Made by a program: the position numbers and the translations under genes
The notes under the pieces: model-generated
Database searches by the model: none
The model's input: the letters and a program-made list of their open reading frames with translations, nothing else
Told to the model about the DNA's origin: nothing
From: Oxyruncus cristatus
Lineage: Eukaryota > Chordata > Aves > Passeriformes > Cotingidae
DNA length: 64,000 bases
Direction of reading: 5' to 3'
NCBI GenBank assembly: GCA_013399855.1
Contig: VXAY01002085.1
Coordinates: forward strand, 831,758-895,757
In this document: one piece after another, positions 1 to 12,121 of the stretch
Layout of the letters: each line of letters starts with the position of its first letter
Numbering within the stretch: position 1 is the stretch's first letter

Positions 1-1469
1 TAATCAGAGGACACAGACACCTTTAGAAAAGAATAAGGACCACAGAATTCATTTTGGAGGGCAGCATTCTAATTCTGGTCAGAATTTTTAATTAGAAAAA
101 AAAAAGAAAATATAAAAAATACAGGAATCCTTTATTGATTTGCACTTCCAGTCCCCATACACTTTTATTTGCAATACTCATTAGTTAATCATGGTGGGGT
201 TTTCTCCAAGGTCATCAAAACACTGAGTAAAGTAATTTACATCTGTGAATATAGAGAGCTCTGTAGTGGAGGATCTCATTGCTTCCACCATTACTAGACG
301 CATGTTCTTTATTTCATATTAAACCATAGAAACTGCAAAAGAGCTTCCAACTTATTATTAACGTGGAGGAACTTATTTTAGTGGTTTTATAGCGAAACTT
401 ATCAATCAACTGACCCCTACATGGTTATCCTTGTGGAAAGAGGGTATTACTTCCCATCTATATGACTACTACTGCTAATGTCTGGGGCTGTTGCAGCCTT
501 AAAAATGCACAGTTCATTCTGCAGATGGTGATAGCTCTACTAACACTTCTATTGTTAGTTTGAAAGTCAAGTGATGATATGTGTAGGCGTATGTGTGGGA
601 GCAGTGCAAAGAATTACAAGGATTTTCTCCCACACTAACGATCCACATGGAAAAGAGGACCTTATGAAACAATGTTCTGTTCCCCTGGTATTTTTAATCA
701 GTCTGATATTTTGTTAGAATAACATTTTATGGCACAGTTTGTCATTTTTCTATCTATGGAACACCTTTTTAAATAAAAAAAAAAATCTTTTATGGCTTTT
801 CCTTCACATTTTGATATGTCACCATTTAAAAAAAAATTAAGCTGTGTCAAAGCAGAAAAAATAGCTGGAAAATTAATGATTTATTCTGACACACATGTAA
901 TTTACTCTTCTAGCTTTTCTCAGCAATTATGCATTTGTTGGACCTGCTAGGAATTGGAAGTTCCTTAAAAGACAGCACCTGTCAGTTTTACCATCTCTGT
1001 AAATTTCGTGGTGGCTGCAAAGCTGGAAATACACCAGTATTTGTAAACACAGTCTTTATGGTGCAGTCAGATGAGGATAAGGCAGTCGACCTGGACTACC
1101 CAGGTGCATACTTCAGCCCCAAAGGACCTTGCGTTTGGTTTCCACGACTCATTCAAGACATTTTAGTATCCTGTTTGTGTTTTTATTGGTTCTAGTTCCC
1201 CACCCAAACTACCTATTTACACCCAGATAGGAAAACTTATTTTCTTTCAAGTGCGGTATGAATTCCTTCCACCATTCTCTGTTTTTTTGTTTGTTTGGGT
1301 TTTTGTTTGGTTTTTTTTTGTTGTTTGTTTTATACATACATAGATAAATATACGTGTATGAGTATGTACACATATGTTTATATGTGCATACACAAATGTT
1401 TTGTAAGTAGACAAGAATACCTATGCATATGGATAAATGTTTACATTTTGCACAGCTTTTTTACAAAAA
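1..1469. other. Unique AT-rich DNA, no gene recognised
   Basis: No repeat family or known protein is recognisable. The only notable item is an open segment at 924-1103 that follows a good pyrimidine-rich AG acceptor and is followed by CAG|GTGCAT; its translation resembles nothing I know. Short A and T runs are scattered throughout. Confidence 0.6.
1281..1331 (+). repeat. G/T-only low-complexity tract
   Basis: About 50 bases of only G and T with TTTG-like units on the plus strand. It is the first of several such tracts in the window (3185, 8005, 12071, 23661, 56401), all with G/T on the plus strand. Confidence 0.85.
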
Positions 1470-1977
1470 AGCAGGAGCAGGGAAGTGATTCTGCCCCTGT
1501 ACTCAGCGCTGGTGAGGCCACACCTGGAGTGCTGTGTCCAGTTCCTGGCCCCTCAGTTCAGGAAGGATATTGAGGNGGAGAGGCTGAGGGAGCTGGGGTT
1601 GTTTAGCCTGGAGAAGAAAAGGCTCAGGGGAGACCTCATCGCTCTCTACAACTCCCTGAAAGGAGATTGTAGCCAGGTGGGGGTTGGTCTCTTCTCCCAG
1701 GCAACCAGCAGTAGGATAAGAGGGCATGGCCTTAAGCTGTGCCAGGGGAGGTTTAGGTTAGATATTAGAAAGAAATTCTTTACAGAGAGGGTAATCAACC
1801 ATTGGAATGGGCTGCCCAGGGAAGTGGTGGATTCTCCATCCCTGGAGGTTTTCAAGATGAGGCTGGACGTGGCACTTAATGCCATAGTCTGGTAACCACA
1901 GTGGTGTTGGATCAAGGGTTGGACTTGATGATCTCAGAGGTCCTTTCCAACCTGTCTGATTCTATGATTCTATGATA
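1470..1977 (+). mobile_element. CR1 LINE, 3' end fragment (young copy)
   Basis: This is the 3' end of a CR1 non-LTR retrotransposon, 5'-truncated as is usual. The plus strand encodes the end of ORF2, the reverse-transcriptase/endonuclease polyprotein: residues like [12 protein letters not shown], then [18 protein letters not shown], then [15 protein letters not shown] and [10 protein letters not shown], followed by a short 3' UTR ending in ATTCTATG units. It is very similar to the CR1 at 31729-32716, so the two belong to one recently active subfamily. A single N at 1576 replaces about 70 bases present in the other copy; because 69 bases are lost net, the frame stays open across the defect. 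It cannot make a functional enzyme. Confidence 0.95.
1576..1576. other. Single-N assembly gap in CR1
   Basis: Compared with the related CR1 at 31729-32716, the N stands where that copy has bases 32096-32165 (70 bases). The gap is therefore either a hidden collapsed stretch or a true deletion with one ambiguous base. Confidence 0.85.
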
Positions 1978-3184
1978 CATAACTTCTTCACATATTATAT
2001 AAACTCAGGTAACAAGAAAAAATTATTCCATCCAGAACATCACTTCTCTACTTCATTCTTCTACTACTTTTGTCCCTCTCCAGCCATTTTTTAACTCAGT
2101 GCTCAGATATAAGCTCCTTATCTGTGCATTTTGAATAAGGAGGGCTCAAAGAATGAGCCTCAGGTGATCTGTACTAGTCTAATTATTTTGTTCTTTTGAT
2201 GACAACTGTGATTATACCCACTGAGAAATGTCAAAAAAACCCTTATATTCTATTAGAATTAAAAGAAATAATCCAACTACATACTCCCACGTAAAAGTAT
2301 CTATTTCAGATTTATCTAGTCTTTGCTCCATTCAAAATAGTCTTGTCCATGCTCCTTACTGTGAAAGTTTTAGGAAATTTGTTATTTACTGTTTTGTATG
2401 GGAAGGCATTTTGATTTTATTTTCTTCTGAAATTAACATTTTATTATTGAAAAATGTTAGTTTCCTTTACATTGATGTTTCTGTTGGAAAGCTTTCTTTA
2501 GGAAATGTATTCATCATTAAACTGCAGACACAAAAAATGCAAATAACTGGCAAATTGTCTTTTACTTGATGGTCAGAATGTCAATAGAACAGGGAACTTT
2601 TCCTGATGCACACATTGTTAAGTGGCACAAAGTAACATCATGAAAATGACTATATATATCTGACTGTTTCACTGCATATTTTAGGTCCACCTATTTTATA
2701 GATTTGAGTGAATCAGACCTCTGCTGGTACCTAGAGATTCTTTGGTATTTGACTGTAATCTTTCACGAGGGAATAATTTTACCTATTTCTATGTACTTTT
2801 TAAGTCACTTACTTGTCTCACTCAGTAAAACTCAGTGTCCTTGCATTTTTATCATTAATTAACTACCTGTTGAAATATATCTGCAAGGTTCTATATCTTT
2901 TCCAACTGACATTATTAACACAATTCTCACTTGATCATACAAAATATACCTGCTAACTTTGCATTTAACTTTGCAGCATGAGTTTTGTTTTGAATCATTA
3001 TTTTTTGTAGTCCTGTTGCATGCATTTAGGAGGGGTTTGAGAGGAAAAAAAGCTGATAGTCAGGAAAGAATTTTGGATAGGAGTTTAATACTGTTTATAC
3101 AAGAATGATGTGTAGAGAATACATGGAAACAAGGTAAAATGTGATCATCCCTGATTATAAAATTAGAATGACATATAGGTATAG

Positions 3185-3256
3185 GGTTTGTGGCTTTGGG
3201 GTTTTTGTGTCTGTGTGTGTTGGGGTTTTTTTTTTTGGTTGGTTGCTTGTTTTTTT
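3185..3256 (+). repeat. G/T-rich low-complexity tract
   Basis: About 70 bases almost wholly G and T on the plus strand, with GTGTGT and long T runs and only three interrupting C bases. Confidence 0.75.
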
Positions 3257-6200
3257 AATAGTTCATTGTAATGAAGCCAATACAGTAGGGCAAACAGTAG
3301 AATTAAATCTAAATGAAATATTATTTATCAGTTAAATCTGTAAAAAGAAAAGAGTTCCTAAAGCTGCCCGTCTATCAACAATATTCTTGTCAGTAATGTG
3401 GAACCAGCCCAATCCTCATGTTTTGTCTTTTATTGCTCAGTGCTGTATTTTCACAGATGGTGACAAAAGACTACAAACTGTTGTTTTTTTATAATAACTT
3501 ATGAAGTTGATTAACTTTCCTGATTTTCTCCTTTTGTCACTCTGAAAGTAAAGGTCTTCAGGGAAGGAGGACCAAGGAGAATATTGTATGATTCTGAGAC
3601 CTGACTCAGACAAAATGAGAATAATTTTATCATTGTCTTCAATCTCCCAATAGTCCACAACTAAAGCAATGTAAATAAAACATTTTAATAAATTATGAGT
3701 TATATTTCAGTGTTGAGTTTTAAGGACAAATACAAACAAGCAAAAGAAACCAAACAAGAAATAGGTTTGAAGAAATGGGAAATAGAAGTCATCTGACAAA
3801 ATAATATTCAGGAATATGATTTTCTAATAGATCAAAATCCCCTGATAATTAGTATCTTGATTTCTTTTTCATTAGACAATGTATTTTGAAGATGCTATTG
3901 AGGTCCTGTCTCCTGTGACTAAGCATTACATAAATGCATAGTAACATTAGATTGAATTCTCAGTCTGAAGGTGATAGTTTAGTCCTCTAAACGTACCTAC
4001 TTAGAGAGGTAAATGATGGAAAACATCATCTTTTTATTTCACTTGCCGACTGCATCCCAGACTAAAGGGAGAGAGAAAGAAACCATGTACTGACAAGTGG
4101 AAAAAGAAAGGGAAGACCAGGAGAAAATATATCCAGTGAACACCCAGACACTCTGTCTGAAGACCTAATCTACATCAGGTACTTGTCTGGGACAGACACA
4201 AGTCTCAGTTCAGAGCAGCGGAGGGGAATATGGCTGTTATTAGTAAAACTATTGCTTATCCCTCTGTCTGGCCTCATGCAAAAGCTGGAATACAACCACT
4301 GAAACATAACCCCAACAAAATGGGAGAAATGTAGTTGTCTTCTCCTATTTTACCCCTGGTGAAGTGAGGTTTTCTGAGTCTGGGGTCTTGAGCAAAAGAG
4401 GTCTGTGACACCTCTGAAATAGTTCAACTACAAGACACTCAGTCTGGCCTCTAGCTGTTTTATCACTTTGTCAACATTCACAAAACCTTGTAGATAAGCA
4501 AAAAGTGTATAATGTTTATCAGATGCTTCCTTTGCCTATCTTAGTTTGTCTGAATTATTTCCTGCCAATATCATATTATTTCTGCCAAAATTTTCATTGA
4601 TATGCATTGTTGCAGCTGATAAGTAGTAGAAAATGAACCCAGAAAGAAATGACACAGCTCAAAAAAGTGGCTCAGAAATACTTGACACAAATATCTGGGC
4701 TTTGTTTTGCTTTGCCTTGGTTTGAGATTCGTATGTTATGCAAATAAAAAAGAATTTATTTTCATCCCTGTTCTTGTGGTTTATGTTTCTTTGTATTGGT
4801 TACAGCACTTGCTTGCTGTTCCTTTGTGAAATGAAAGGGAGTTCTAATATAACAACTTACAGATAATGAAAGTTTAAAGGTTTAGACCACAGTTACAAAA
4901 TACTGCTCTTGATTACAGTTCATTGAAGCTGACTTTTTTTTTTTTTTAGAAAAAAAAATAGTAGAAGAAATTTCACTATTGAATTCTCAGTGACTTTTGT
5001 GATCTGAGTAAAATCGAGTTCTGTTGGTGATTCTGTTGCCTTCATTTTGCTTTGGAAATGAAAGTCTCACTATATCCTTCTACATTATTCAATATGATAA
5101 GAAAGACAATTTTAGTGCTTACACTACCCTATGACTCTGTGTGTAACCTTTCCAAATCCTGCCCTTGGCTGCAATGCAGACAAGTAAGTCAAGGCCATTG
5201 TTTGCATGGTTTAATAATTCTGCTGCTGGCAAATGACAGAGGTTGTTCGTGATTATTCTGTGAGAGTTGTTTTGTTTCTGAAGTCCTAAGAGGAGTGGGA
5301 AAATGAAATATTTTTTTTTCTGTTGGCTACATGAAAAGATTGGATCTTTTGATAATAAAAAAATGTGGTGTTTGCGTGATTTAGCGAGGACTGCCTTTCG
5401 AGATTTAATGCAGAATGCATTCTGAAGATAAAGGCGCAGATGTTCCTGTGTTTTCACCCAGTGTTTATGTCAGGTTTAGGGATTACTTCGCTAAGAGAAA
5501 ACCTTAAGTAACAAAAAAAAATCATGCCAAATGATTCTTAAAATATGAACAGGTCTAGAAGTGCAATGAACAGAGGGAGAGCATGGATAATGAAGCTTAG
5601 ATTATTCTAGTATTTGACCTCCAGATGAATTCTGTTTTCTTTTCCTAAGAGATACGGTCTACTTTCATTTCTTTACAATATTTCAATAAGTTTTGCACTG
5701 CGTGTTCACATTATTCTACTTTCAGGGCTAGATGTGAACTCAATAGGCTGCTGCTAAGACACAGTTTGATTTTGTCTAAATAACTCTGACCTGCTCAAGA
5801 TAACCAGCAGTCAAAGCAGAGCTTAAGCAATTGATTTCATTTGGACATTCTGCAAAGAGACTCTGTAAATATCAGGGTTGCAAAACAAAATAGTCATGTG
5901 TTGCATTTGAGTGCCTTGTGCCAATAGTCACTTATAGAAATGCTTATAGTAGGTGTTGAAAGGTAACAAAGATACCAAAGATAACTCCTTGGTCCTTCTC
6001 TCAAATAATGCTTACATATTCTAATGTCTTAATTTTCTTCCAACCCACAGAAGAAGTTAGTTTTGAGATTTACCCTGGTAAAATACTGGAAAATTGTCCA
6101 TCTAGTTAAATATCTAGACTAGTACTTGCTGCTGTAGCTCTCACATATTTTTTCTCATTAATTAAAGTCATGCTTTTAAAAAGCAAATATTTGAAAATTA

Positions 6201-8004
6201 TACATATGTCCCGTTATACACTAACATTTTTGGACATCCAAAAAGTCAAGAAGTAAGGTTTGAGATTTTTTTCTCAGTTGAAAACTATACAAAATTTTCT
6301 CTTGTAAGATCCAAGACCATAAAAAATATTCAGAACATTCTAGGTAATAGTTACACTACCAACCTTATTCCCTGTGGCATATTAAACTGCAAACTGTCTC
6401 CCAAACTGATAACAAATTAGCTCTCAATGACTTAATTTCTCCCAATTGCCAACATAGAGGGTAAATTTTTCATGTGAGACAAGACTTCCAAAATATGTTT
6501 TTATTTTTCTTGTGCTGTTCCTTATTGTTTTCACAAAACCAATGTACTTTAGGAAAAAAAAATGTGTTTTATAGTTAGTTCAGGGGAGAAAATAAGATGC
6601 TGAAATGCTAAGTGGAAACAGGCAAACAAATTCTGTTAGGAAATTAAAACATAAAAACTTGTACTTTTCACTGCCATGTGTCCTGCCCCATGCTTTTGTC
6701 CCATTGCCCTGAAGTATCTATCGAAACTTTAATTGGAGAAAAAAAATAATAAAAAAAAATGACCCTGAATTTATTTTCAAATGAAAGTTTAATTTTAAAT
6801 TAATTCCAATTCTGAAGAGAACACTACAAATTTTGACAAGGTCAAAGGCCTGATTCCTGTCTTCCTTAGGCAAGTCAAGGATAATTCTACAGGTGTTAAC
6901 TTGCACGTACGTAGCGGGAGAGAAAAAAACAAGTCCCTAATCTCCTAATTCTTCCTGTGAGATTAGTGAATATAATTTTCTTTAGCCATTTCATTTTGTC
7001 CTGCCTGCTAGTTGAGTTATGTGTGGAACGGAGTGTGAGGTCCATTTACTCCCCAGTATATAATTTTAGATGATTAGCTACCCAGGAAAAATTTTCAGAA
7101 GTAATCTCATTTGGTTTTAGGCAATCAGAGGGAAAAACTGCTAGCATGACCAGACAAAATATGAGATCTTAGCAGATGATATAACCAGGTCATTTTCCCC
7201 AAGCTTTGGAAATGTTTATTTTTTTTTTTTAATCTAATTTGGATTGTAGCTACTTTTTTTACTCAACTCCTCTCTTAATGAAGTGCAACAGGCTTTTTCC
7301 TTAATAGTTGACATAAACACAGTTGTTCTGTCTGATTGGTACGAGCACTGTCTGCCTTTTGCTGTGTTCAACATGTGCATGTTCTTTCCCTCCTGAGAAG
7401 AGTCCATGCTGCATGCAACATTTTCATACTGTTTTGCCTCACACATGTCTTATAAATACTATTAATTTCATACATTGCTTCGTACATAATTTTATCTGGT
7501 TATGCACTTTTAAAATCTTGGTTATTTATTTAAATAGTATGGCTACATTTCTACTGTTCATTAAAACACACCTGTTTTCAAAAAAGGCAGAGAATCTTAA
7601 TTACATTTTTCATAGATAATGCCTCAGGTAAGCAATTCTAGAAGGGAGATGATTTTGCCTCCATTTATCAAGGCGATATAAAACTATTTCAGCGTCAGAT
7701 AAGGGGATTTCTATCACTCAAGTATTGGAATAGTCTTCTAATCACAGTGGTGAGAGCAAGGCATTAAATATTTTTTAATATAGAACTTGGCAAATTCATG
7801 GAGAACAATGCATGTATGTTAAAACAGAATGTCTAAAGGTGAGAGTTACATCTGGGATATTTCACTGTGTTGTTACCTTGGAACAGTTCTTAACTGATCT
7901 CCATTGCATTCACACACTATTCAACCTATTCTTCAAAGTTTTTATTCATTGCATTCTGGAGAAAGAAGAATTCCTCCTTTTCTTGGTCTACAGTGAGGTT
8001 TCTC

Positions 8005-8259
8005 TTTTTTTTTGTTTGTTTGTTTTTGTTTGGTTTGGGTTGGGTTTTTTTTGTTTGTTTTTGTTTGGTTGGTTTTTTTTTGTTTGTTTGGTTTGTTTGG
8101 TTTGGGGTTTTTTGTTTGTTTGTTTTTTGTTTGTTTTTCAGGGGGTTGTTTGTTTGGGGGGGTTGTTTGTTTTGGGTGTTTTTTGCCTTTTTTTTGTTTG
8201 TTTGGTTGGTTTGTTTGTTTGTTTGTTTGTTTTTGTTGGGTTGGGTTGGGTTGGGTTGG
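8005..8259 (+). repeat. 255-bp G/T-only tract with (TTGGG)n G4 motif
   Basis: From 8005 to 8259 the plus strand contains only G and T except for CA at 8139-8140 and CC at 8186-8187. It is built from TTTG and TTTGG variants and ends in four TTGGG units (8236-8255), giving four GGG runs with two-base loops (8238-8255), a canonical intramolecular G-quadruplex motif. The open frames seen here are by-products of the composition. Confidence 0.95.
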
Positions 8260-9228
8260 AACAAATGAATCTCTTTTTAAGACCTCACTATTGGCTACAT
8301 TTGTATAAGTTGTGAACAGGTGCTTCTAAAGGAGGTCAAATCTTACTAGCTTCTTCCATCCAGCTCCCAAATTTGAATTGGAAGCTAATACTAAGTTTGT
8401 AGATTCAAAGTGGATTTTTTTCCCCTTCTCATATTCTAGTCACAGGCCAGGGTATTTTTTCTGTCCTTGAGTCATTAAAAATAACCCCCTTCCTAGATTA
8501 TGGGAAATATTTGGGGTTTATCTTTTCCATTACACTTCTCCCTTTTATAGTGGGGTGGTTTTTTTTTCATGTTATATCCAAAACATACTATGACATATAT
8601 TGCAAAAATAACAAAACACTCAGTTTTGAATCTATCATCCTCCTTCCTTTTTTCCTTCCTCTTGCATATTTATGAACAAAAGCTATTCCAAGAAAGTTAG
8701 TAATATGGTTGTGAATGTAAAGGTTCACAAAGTGCTGAGAACCTACTGCATTAATGTCAATAGCTATTGTACAAAAGCTTTCAATTTAATTTGAAATGGG
8801 ACTGCAAAGTGGCTCATGTGCCGAGATATCCAAGTGAATAATTTATTTCTCTGTAATGGTAGGATGCCAACTTGCTGATATACACCCAGGAAATCTTCAG
8901 CTTAAACACTAGATGTGTCCAGGAAAGTAAAAAGGTGTTCATTCAGTCGTAGAAGACAGAACACTAGAAATTCTTCTTCTTACATTTGGTATTTACTTCG
9001 AACGGAAGAATTAGAAAGTTTTTTTCAGACATAAAAAGGCAGTGAATGAGGAGCATAAGAAATTATATATTCCTCTAACAAAATCAGTATTTCCTCCATA
9101 ATATCTTGCCTGCTTTCTCTCATTTGCAATACCTTGAACAACACTGACAAACTGTAGGATTTTATAACACGCTGAAAATTTACAAAGCTTTCTTCCTTTG
9201 GTATTAATTAGAGACTTTGTAAACACCT

Positions 9229-9840
9229 ACAATAGAATAGAATAGAATAGAATAGAATAGAATTAGAATAGAATAGAATAGCTCACCTAGAAGGGGCCTG
9301 GAAGAAACATCTGTTCCAACTGCCTGAACACTTCAAGGCTGACCAAAAGTTAACAAATGTTGATAAGGGCATTGTCCAAATGTCTCTTAATCACTGAGAA
9401 CCATGGAGCATCAACCCTCTCTCCAGGGACCCCATTCCACTCTTTGACCACTCTCTTCTTGGTAAAGAAATGCTTCCTAATGTCCAGTCTAAACATCCTC
9501 TGATGATGCAGCTTTGAGCTGTTCCTATGTATCCCATCACTGGAACCCAGGGAGAATAGACCAGCATCTCCCTTTCCTCTTCCCTTCCTCAGGAATCTGT
9601 AGGGATCAATGAGGTCACCTCTCAGCCTCCTTTTCTCCAAACAAGGAAACCCCAAAGTTCTTGGCCACTTCTCATAATTCTTGCCCTCTAGGCCTTTCAC
9701 CAGGTTTGTTGCCCTACCTCATTTGAGGTCTCTTAAGTGGTTGGGCCCAGAACTGCACTCAGTAATCAAGGTGAGGCCACACCAACACTGAATGTGGAAT
9801 GATGCCCTCTTTTGAGCCAGCTGTGGATCAGCAACCCTAC
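9229..9840 (-). mobile_element. CR1 LINE 3' fragment, pentamer-tailed
   Basis: On the minus strand this reads as the end of CR1 ORF2 followed by the 3' UTR. The translated minus strand has RRLRGDLIDPYRFL, FRLDIRKHFFTKKRV and KEWNGVPGERV, matching the C-terminal ORF2 pattern of the other copies here. The 3' end lies at the low coordinate and carries AATAG units rather than the ATTCTATG octamer of other copies in the window, so it is probably a different subfamily. It is 5'-truncated and carries many substitutions. Confidence 0.9.
9231..9281 (-). repeat. (AATAG)n microsatellite at CR1 3' end
   Basis: Six perfect AATAG units, one AATTAG variant, then three more units. The array directly abuts the CR1 3' end, so it probably arose from the tail of the element. 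Confidence 0.95.
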
Positions 9841-10089
9841 ATCCTTTTTCCAAACTGGAAAAAAATGAGGTCTTCTAATCTTTTTTAACAGGATTGTATC
9901 TTCTTAACCTGTATGTGTTAAAACGAAGCAAATAAGCCAAGTCCGGTTATCTGACATCACTTTTGGTTAATAATTCCATCTGTTTGTTGTCTGGATAGAA
10001 AGTTCACATGGGGTTTGCATTTAAAGTTCAGTTAGTTTTCTTCCCTTCATGTTGCTTAATAATCTCCAAATTCAAAAAAAAAAAAAAGT

Positions 10090-10114
10090 NNNNNNNNNNN
10101 NNNNNNNNNNNNNN
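10090..10114. other. Assembly gap (25 N) between poly-A runs
   Basis: The Ns are bounded by 13 or more A then GT on the left and 16 A on the right. Such a gap usually marks a homopolymer that could not be sequenced through; the true length is unknown. Confidence 0.95.
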
Positions 10115-12070
10115 AAAAAAAAAAAAAAAAGTCTTATCTGGAATTAGTGGCCTTTGTGTTTAAAAAAAATATCCCACTGCACTGAGGGTATTATATTGAT
10201 TGCCTTAGGAGAAGATACTGTGTACGTGCACACAGTATAGTCAGACCATTGTACTGAAAGACATGGCTCTTCGGCTCTTCAGGTCAGACATACTAAACTG
10301 GGGAAGCTCAGAAAGATATAGAATTAACACCAGGAAATCTTTTAGAAACAGCAAAGCAGTCTGAAATCAAACAGTACCTTCATCTTGTCAGATCTTTGTA
10401 TCACAGCACAAAAACTTCCACAGTAAACTGGACAGAAATTTCATTTAAAACTACACCAAGGAGAAGTAAGGGTTTAGAAAAACAGTATCAGAATGTCACT
10501 GTCCTTGTTGTACTGTTGCATATTACATCCTGACCACTTTTTTTTCCCTGGTTTTCATGATTTTATATGCAGCTCTATCCTGTGATAGTCATTTATTTTG
10601 TATACTGGAGAGCTCTTTTCTTTTTTGTCTCTTCTCATTCCAAATCCATTTCATACTTGTTTCTCTTTTCTGTACTGTGTCTATCTCTACTATACCTTTC
10701 TTGATAGAAAATAATGATAAATGTCTGGAAAAGAACTGCAAAAGGAACGTGATGTATGGATTTATATCATGGGACATACCATGATGGATTTTGTTTCTTC
10801 CTTTCCTACTAATTTTTGGGCATCTGTTATCTTGCAAATCTAAGCACAACTGCTCAAATCTTTCCTGATGACAATAGATAGTGTAGATCCTCCGATTTCA
10901 GTTTACTTTGCTTTTAACTACTTCAGGCAATTCATCTCTCACTATTACAATATCTTTCATAAGTTTTCATACTGAATTATAGTTCCTACTTCCTTGAAAA
11001 ACACTGTGTCAATTAATTTGGTAACCATCATACTTTTTCCCAGATCACTCAGGAACATGTTCAATAGCATTGATTTCCATGGATCACTCTATAATGGTAA
11101 AAGCAACCAACTTTTCCAAAAACTTTTTTCATCTTTAACCACATATTAATGATTACAGGAAGATTTTATCCCTTATACCATGGCATCTTCTTTATAGAGA
11201 TACTTTCCCAAAATTATTTTTGAAAACAAAGTAGATATATCAACCCGTATCTCCATCTACTTTATCACCTTCTTTATAGAGATTTGCACTACATTTGTAC
11301 AGCGTTATGACATAAACTGTGTTGATGTTCTACTACATCATAGTTACTCATTTATACTTTATTATAGCTGCAACAGTTTGCTGAGTGCAGATTTTACATT
11401 TTCCATTTTATAGTTCTTCAAAGCCCTTTTAAAAAATTTGTATCACATTTGCCATTTTCAACTCCTCTGATACAAAGGACATTTTTAAGTGATAAATTGC
11501 ACACTACAGTTAACAGCTCAGCACTTTCATATTTCATTTTCCTTAGAATTCCATGTGAGTACCATCTGTTTCTGAAAGTTTACTGGTATTCATTTATTTG
11601 AATTAATTTATTTGAAATTAAATTGAAATTGAATTAATTTATCAATTTATTTGAAAACTCTTTTATTAGCATTTCATCTGAAACAGTTCCTGAACAGTGA
11701 CTTATGTTACAAAACAGTTTCATTTGTGATTTAGTTAATTCATTTTGGGTTTGTCCTATGTTTTTACTTTACTCAGACATCTCTTATATTAATCTTTGGC
11801 CATACAGAATCTTGGAAGGCTTCTTTCTTCTGACATTGGTATTTGTTTGAATACATTATTATGGGGGTTAAATATTTTCCTAGGACAGAATGTTTCTCTA
11901 AGTCTTGTTTTCCCTGTTTTAGTACACTACATTTTAGTTAAGTTATGGTTTCAGTATTTGTATACAGTTTCCTTTTCTTAAATAAGAATTTGTAACTTCT
12001 AATGGTCTTTCTCAATTTATATTGAGTCTTGATAGCTTTTTGACATCATTTATAAGACTCTTATTTTTGC

Positions 12071-12121
12071 TGGGTTTTTTTGTTGTTTTTGTTTGTTTGT
12101 TTGTTTTGTTTGTTTGTTTTT
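12071..12121 (+). repeat. G/T-only low-complexity tract
   Basis: About 50 bases of G and T only, largely TTTG units, on the plus strand. Confidence 0.85.

Larger units (their letters stand above)
1978..9228. other. Unique AT-rich DNA, no gene recognised
   Basis: About 7 kb with no CR1, LTR or SINE that I can recognise and no credible coding exon. It holds G/T-rich tracts at 3185-3256 and 8005-8259, A/T homopolymer runs, and a 14-base perfect palindrome at 5411-5424 (CAGAATGCATTCTG). Open frames are short and compositionally driven; the longest ones overlap the G/T tract. Confidence 0.6.

Noticed and set aside
8236..8255. (TTGGG)4 as an interstitial telomere repeat.
   Set aside because: The vertebrate unit is TTAGGG; the A is absent throughout and the surrounding tract is generic G/T sequence.
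7926..8315. Several long overlapping open frames in both directions (up to 167 codons).
   Set aside because: They are produced by the G/T-only composition, which lacks stop codons in several frames. The proteins are low-complexity F/G/V/L or N/K/Q/T runs.
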